This document shows, one piece after another, positions 60,366-64,000 of a stretch of 64,000 nt of DNA. The stretch lies in contig CAZDSU010000007.1 of NCBI GenBank assembly GCA_964508135.1, positions 58,547 to 122,546 of the forward strand, in the 5' to 3' direction. Position 1 is the first letter of the stretch, and the number at the start of each line of letters is the position of its first letter. Source of the DNA: UBA6168 sp964508135 (GTDB lineage Bacteria > Bacteroidota > Bacteroidia > Chitinophagales > Saprospiraceae). Position numbers and translations under genes: made by a program. Below the pieces are notes generated by a model. The model saw only the letters and a program-made list of their open reading frames with translations, ran no database searches and was not told where the DNA came from.

Positions 60366-61073
60366 ATGAGAACAATGCTTTTTTTTCTTCCATTGCTAAT
60401 CTCCGTCATCAGCTACGGACAGGCTCCGACCGTCAACGTCTATTTTTTCCCAGGCAGCGGCTCCGACGAGCGGCTTTTTGCCAAGATTGCTCTGCCCCAA
60501 GGGTATTCTGCAAATTATGTACAATATCCAGTGCCAGCCAAGAAGGCGACCATGGCCGAATATGCTGCCATCGTTGCGCAGCAAATAGACACGATGAAGC
60601 CCTTTGTGCTGGTCGGCGTATCATTGGGCGGCATGATTTGCACGGAGTTGGCCGAACGGTTGACCCCCTCTAAAACCATCATCATTTCCAGCGCCAAATG
60701 CCGCCGGGAACTGCCCCGGCACTACCGCTTTCAAGGGCATTTTCCAATAAATAAACTGTTTGGGGCGAGGTTCATGAAAGCCATGTCGTTCGTGGCGCAG
60801 GCGGTGGTGGAACCGGACAGGAACAAGGGCAAGGCCACCTTCAAAGCCATGCTTTCCGACAAAAACCCACTTTTTTTGAAGCGCGCCGTGAACCTGATTG
60901 TCAATTGGGAGCGGGAAAAATATCCTCCCAACATGGTTCATATTCACGGCACAAATGACCATACCTTGCCGCTCAGGAACATCAACCCTAGTGTCATCGT
61001 GCCGGGCGGTTCACACATGATGACGCTGACCCGTGGGGAAGAAATCAACGCGCTGATTCTTGAAAACCTGTGA
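60366..61073 (+). CDS. secreted alpha/beta hydrolase
   Basis: A 235-residue protein with a signal peptide (to about ISYGQ) and an alpha/beta-hydrolase core: VYFFPGSGSDERLFAKI (oxyanion region), GVSLGGMICTELAERL (nucleophile elbow), HIHGTNDHTLPL (acid) and PGGSHMMTL (catalytic His). Small size suggests an esterase or lipase-like enzyme. Substrate unknown. Confidence 0.82.
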   Translation: MRTMLFFLPLLISVISYGQAPTVNVYFFPGSGSDERLFAKIALPQGYSANYVQYPVPAKKATMAEYAAIVAQQIDTMKPFVLVGVSLGGMICTELAERLTPSKTIIISSAKCRRELPRHYRFQGHFPINKLFGARFMKAMSFVAQAVVEPDRNKGKATFKAMLSDKNPLFLKRAVNLIVNWEREKYPPNMVHIHGTNDHTLPLRNINPSVIVPGGSHMMTLTRGEEINALILENL

Positions 61074-61105
61074 CATTTATCGCCTCGCCGCTTTTCAAAA
61101 AAAAC

Positions 61106-61113
61106 TAATTTTG
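61106..61113 (+). promoter_or_regulatory. -7 element candidate for thrS
   Basis: TAATTTTG fits TAnnTTTG exactly; a -33 TTTG at the proper distance is not obvious. Transcription would start near 61120, leaving a leader of about 95 bases before ATG 61214. Confidence 0.45.
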
Positions 61114-61213
61114 CCCGCCTTTGAAAAAACCAATGTCAGTGGCTGAACTTTTGGCTTCGCAACGTCGTAAGAAATCAGTCCCCAACAATTCAACAATTAC
61201 AACAATTAGAATC

Positions 61214-63133
61214 ATGATAAACATCACGTTACCCGACGGCAGCGTCCGTCAATACGAACAAGGAACTTCGGCAATGGACGTCGCCAAGAGCATCAGCGAA
61301 GGCCTGGCCCGCAACGTACTGGCCGCAAAAATCAACGGCGAAGTCTGGGACGCCAGCCGCCCCATCAACGCCGATGCCTCGCTCCAACTCCTCACCTGGG
61401 ACTCCAAAGAGGGCAAAAATACCTTCTGGCACTCCTCCGCCCACCTCATGGCCGAGGCGCTCGAAACACTGTACCCTGGCATCAAGTTTGGCATCGGCCC
61501 GGCGCTCGACAACGGCTTCTACTACGACGTGGATCCCGGTGACCGCCAGATTTCGAGCGAGGACTTCAAGAAAATCGAAGACAAAATCATGGAGTTGGCC
61601 CGGCAGGGCAACGAGTACCGACGGGAGGAAATTGGCAAATCGGAGGCCATCGCTTTTTTCAAGGAAAAAGGAGACGAGTACAAGCTTGAACTGCTTGAAG
61701 AACTGGCCGACGGCTCCATCACTTTTTACCACCAGGGCAATTTCACCGACCTCTGCCGTGGGCCGCACATCCCCGACACGGGCAAAATAAAGGCCGTGAA
61801 ATTGCTGAAAATCGGCGGTGCCTATTGGCGGGGCGACGACCAGCGCAACCAGTTGACCCGGATTTATGGCATCACGTTCCAGAAGCAAAAGGAACTCACC
61901 GAGTACCTCGAAATGCTGGAAGAGGCCAAGAAACGGGACCACCGCAAGCTCGGCGAGGAGTTGGAACTCTTCATGTTTTCGGAGAAAGTGGGCGCTGGCC
62001 TGCCCATCTGGTTGCCCAAGGGCACGGCGCTCCGCAGCCGCCTCGAAAACTTCCTGAAGGAGGAGCAAGTGAAGCGGGGCTACCAGCCCGTCATCACGCC
62101 GCATATTGGCAAAAAAGAACTGTACGTGACCAGTGGCCACTACGAGAAATACGGCAAGGACAGCTTCCAGCCCATTCACACGCCGCGGGAGGGCGAGGAG
62201 TTTTTGCTAAAACCGATGAACTGCCCGCACCATTGCGAGATTTTTGGCCACAAGCCACGCAGCTACAAGGAACTGCCCGTGCGCATCGCAGAGTTCGGCA
62301 CGGTGTACCGCTACGAAATGAGCGGCGAGCTGCACGGCCTCACCCGTGTGCGGGGCTTCACGCAGGACGATGCCCACTTGTTTTGCACCGCCGACCAAGT
62401 GAAGGCGGAGTTCCACGGTGTCATCGAACTGACGCTGATGGTGCTGAAAAAGCTGGGCTTCGAGAACTATACCGCCCAGATTTCGCTGCGTGACCCGGAG
62501 AACAAGGACAAGTACATCGGCTCCGACGAGAACTGGGCGAAGGCCGAGGCCGCCATCATCGAAGCTGCCGCCGAGGCTGGCCTGCAAACCGTGACGGAAC
62601 TGGGGGAGGCTGCCTTCTACGGCCCCAAGCTCGACTTCATGGTGAAGGATGCCCTTGGCCGCTCCTGGCAACTCGGCACCATCCAGGTGGACTACAACCT
62701 GCCGGAGCGCTTCAAGCTCGAATACATCGGTGCCGACAACGCCCCGCACCGCCCCGTGATGATTCACCGGGCACCCTTCGGCTCGATGGAACGCTTCATC
62801 GGCGTACTTATCGAGCATTGCGCTGGCAAGTTCCCGCTCTGGCTCGCCCCGGAGCAATACCTGCTGCTGCCCATCAGCGACAAGTACAACGACTACGCCG
62901 CCGAGGTGCAGGAACTCCTAGCCAGCTACGACATCCGTGGCCGTATTGACGACCGCACGGAGAGCATTGGCCGCAAAATCCGGGATGGAGAAATGAGCAA
63001 AGTACCGTTCATGCTCATCGTCGGCGAGAAAGAGGCCGAAGCGAATGCCGTCGGCGTCCGGAAGCAGGGCGAAGGAGACTTGGGAGCGAAGAGTGTCCAA
63101 GACTTTATCGGCTGGTTCAAGGAGCAACTTTGA
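61214..63133 (+). CDS. thrS: threonyl-tRNA synthetase
   Basis: Class II synthetase that charges tRNA-Thr and edits mischarged Ser. It has a TGS domain (MINITLPDGSVRQYEQGTSA), the editing domain with WHSSAHLMAEALE and the Cys/His set in GPHIPDTG, then the catalytic core (GAGLPIWLPKG, MNCPHHCEIF, the Arg motif RIAEFGTVYRYEMSGELHGL, and HRAPFGSMERF), and an anticodon-binding domain at the C-terminus. 639 residues, normal. ATG 61214 starts exactly at the TGS domain; an in-frame ATG at 61133 would add 27 basic residues, partly from an AACAATT repeat. Confidence 0.96.
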   Translation: MINITLPDGSVRQYEQGTSAMDVAKSISEGLARNVLAAKINGEVWDASRPINADASLQLLTWDSKEGKNTFWHSSAHLMAEALETLYPGIKFGIGPALDNGFYYDVDPGDRQISSEDFKKIEDKIMELARQGNEYRREEIGKSEAIAFFKEKGDEYKLELLEELADGSITFYHQGNFTDLCRGPHIPDTGKIKAVKLLKIGGAYWRGDDQRNQLTRIYGITFQKQKELTEYLEMLEEAKKRDHRKLGEELELFMFSEKVGAGLPIWLPKGTALRSRLENFLKEEQVKRGYQPVITPHIGKKELYVTSGHYEKYGKDSFQPIHTPREGEEFLLKPMNCPHHCEIFGHKPRSYKELPVRIAEFGTVYRYEMSGELHGLTRVRGFTQDDAHLFCTADQVKAEFHGVIELTLMVLKKLGFENYTAQISLRDPENKDKYIGSDENWAKAEAAIIEAAAEAGLQTVTELGEAAFYGPKLDFMVKDALGRSWQLGTIQVDYNLPERFKLEYIGADNAPHRPVMIHRAPFGSMERFIGVLIEHCAGKFPLWLAPEQYLLLPISDKYNDYAAEVQELLASYDIRGRIDDRTESIGRKIRDGEMSKVPFMLIVGEKEAEANAVGVRKQGEGDLGAKSVQDFIGWFKEQL

Positions 63134-63163
63134 TAGGTTCCCTTCGGGAATGGCAATGCTGTG

Positions 63164-63206
63164 ATTGCGCCTGTTCGACTTTGGTTGGGCAGGCGCAATT
63201 TGGTTT
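63164..63206 (+). terminator. intrinsic terminator after thrS
   Basis: Ten-base arms ATTGCGCCTG (63164-63173) and CAGGCGCAAT (63190-63199) are perfectly complementary, with T-rich sequence after. A smaller TTCCC-TTC-GGGAA hairpin lies just upstream at 63138-63150. Confidence 0.65.
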
Positions 63207-63235
63207 TGATACTGATGGTTTTTGTCTTAATTTTG
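63205..63235 (+). promoter_or_regulatory. promoter for the DUF433 gene
   Basis: TTTG at 63205-63208 and TAATTTTG at 63228-63235 are 19 bases apart. The ATG at 63253 then lies about 10 bases after the expected transcription start, which decides that start. Confidence 0.6.
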
Positions 63236-63252
63236 ATGAAAATAATTTGAAA

Positions 63253-63465
63253 ATGATAGCCGACATCATCACTATATCTTCTGAAGTGCAAAGCGGTACA
63301 CCCGTATTTGCGGGTACTCGTGTGCCTATCAAGAACCTGTTCGACTACCTTCGTGGCGGCGATACGATAGCGGAGTTTTTGCATGATTTTCCATCAGTGA
63401 AAGAGCAACAGGTCATTGGGTTGATGAATAAAAAAGACGAAATAGAAACTCTCATTCAAGCATAA
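63253..63465 (+). CDS. DUF433 protein (antitoxin-like)
   Basis: A 70-residue DUF433 protein: IITISSEVQSGTPVFAGTRV and FDYLRGGDTIAEFLHDFPSV form the typical helix-turn-helix-like fold. DUF433 proteins are usually the antitoxin of a DUF433/DUF5615 (PIN-like) pair, but the next gene here is SIR2-like and not DUF5615, so the partner may be lost or elsewhere. Starts the AT-rich right end of the window. Confidence 0.85.
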   Translation: MIADIITISSEVQSGTPVFAGTRVPIKNLFDYLRGGDTIAEFLHDFPSVKEQQVIGLMNKKDEIETLIQA

Positions 63466-63469
63466 ATTT

Positions 63470-64000
63470 ATGGCTAATATCACATATTTGATTGGGGCGG
63501 GGGCGAGTGCTAATGCACTACCAGTGGTAGGGGATATGAAAAATCGGATGAAGGCATTTTTGAATTTTTTAGAATATTATGAAGATGCTAATCAGATATT
63601 TGATGGCTTGACAACGAAGAAAGATGAGATAATAAAATCTTTTGATGAAATTCTTTCTGAATCTTTCAAACACGCAACGCCTGATACGTACGCTAAAAAA
63701 TTGTTTTTGAAGGATAGCATAGAATCTAATAAAAACCTTGAAAAGCTAAAATTCTTTCTTTCTCTCTATTTTCTATTTGAACAATCTTCTTTAACTGAGT
63801 TAATCTACCCTAGTTCACTTTTTTCAGGATCGAATGATTATGATTTTACTTTTTTAAAAAACTTACCTGACCCCATTCAAATTCCTATCAAAAGGAACCC
63901 TGAGTATGTTAATATTCCTACTGTAATCAATGAATCAAAGAAATCTGATACTGCACGATTAAGTTATGGCGATATTTGTGGTCGCCACAACAATAGTTCT
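63470..64000 (+). CDS. SIR2-like protein, N-terminal part, runs off the window
   Basis: An open frame of at least 177 codons to the window end. The N-terminus MANITYLIGAGASANALPVV is the first strand and glycine loop (GAGAS) of SIR2-like NAD-binding domains, as found in bacterial anti-phage defence proteins. The rest is Lys/Ile/Phe-rich helical and AT-rich compared with the rest of the window, which indicates foreign origin. It starts 4 bases after the DUF433 stop. The catalytic Asn/His residues would lie further downstream or are not yet recognisable. Confidence 0.65.
   Translation, partial: MANITYLIGAGASANALPVVGDMKNRMKAFLNFLEYYEDANQIFDGLTTKKDEIIKSFDEILSESFKHATPDTYAKKLFLKDSIESNKNLEKLKFFLSLYFLFEQSSLTELIYPSSLFSGSNDYDFTFLKNLPDPIQIPIKRNPEYVNIPTVINESKKSDTARLSYGDICGRHNNSS

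Noticed and set aside
61121..61213. N-terminal extension of threonyl-tRNA synthetase
   Set aside because: The TGS domain starts at ATG 61214; the extension includes AACAATT repeat sequence and begins beside the expected transcription start.

Overview
The window comes from a member of the Bacteroidota, probably a Saprospiraceae-like lineage. The phylum call rests on promoter-like TAnnTTTG / TTTG pairs ahead of several genes, near absence of purine-rich ribosome binding sites, and Bacteroidota-typical families (DUF5916, DUF3667, lycopene cyclase, an injection-system cluster of the Algoriphagus/Saprospiraceae type). The family call is a guess. No rRNA, tRNA, CRISPR array or transposase was seen.

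Region 1 (1-6.1 kb): the end of a CvpA-like gene, then a sulfate-assimilation operon: siroheme sulfite reductase with a HEPN-like tail, SUMT, precorrin-2 dehydrogenase/ferrochelatase, APS/PAPS reductase, then a YkgJ-type Cys-cluster protein. The 590-bp leader of this operon holds two tandem short reading frames, each with six consecutive Cys codons and each followed by a strong intrinsic terminator. The first also has an alternative antiterminator pairing at the right distance. It reads as a double, cysteine-sensing transcription attenuator.

Region 2 (6.1-11.2 kb): a Tat/lipoprotein TIM-barrel isomerase, a DUF5916 outer-membrane protein, and an AraC-type regulator.

Region 3 (11.3-39.6 kb): one co-directional extracellular contractile injection system (eCIS) cluster. 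It encodes a cap protein (DUF4255), an unknown protein, sheath, two tube proteins, DUF5908, a LysM tube/baseplate protein, a VgrG-like spike, PAAR tip, gp25, two large baseplate proteins, a 1530-aa protein with an Ig-like domain, a tape-measure-type protein, a 1566-aa DUF4157 cargo candidate with a nuclease-like C-terminus, a small HExxH protein, and the AAA+ ATPase.

Region 4 (39.7-47 kb): rnhB, sucA, a DUF3667 membrane protein, a beta-barrel protein, a tocopherol-cyclase-family protein and a 42-bp minisatellite.

Region 5 (47-56 kb): an AT-rich DUF4239 gene between attC-like sites, then an overlapping operon encoding geranylgeranyl reductase, a 2[4Fe-4S] ferredoxin, gamma-tocopherol-type methyltransferase and homogentisate phytyltransferase. 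With the nearby cyclase-family gene this predicts vitamin-E-type prenylchromanol synthesis in a heterotroph. A frameshifted esterase, an acyl-CoA ligase remnant, a TspO-like protein and lycopene cyclase follow.

Region 6 (55.5-64 kb): Crp-family regulator, small secreted and SDR-type enzymes, thrS, then an AT-rich end with DUF433 and a SIR2-like gene that runs off the window.

A recurring oddity is a set of about ten intergenic hairpins, each of different sequence but the same design: short words repeated in one arm and inverted in the other. One has been absorbed into the SUMT reading frame and another overlaps the missing start codon of a baseplate gene.
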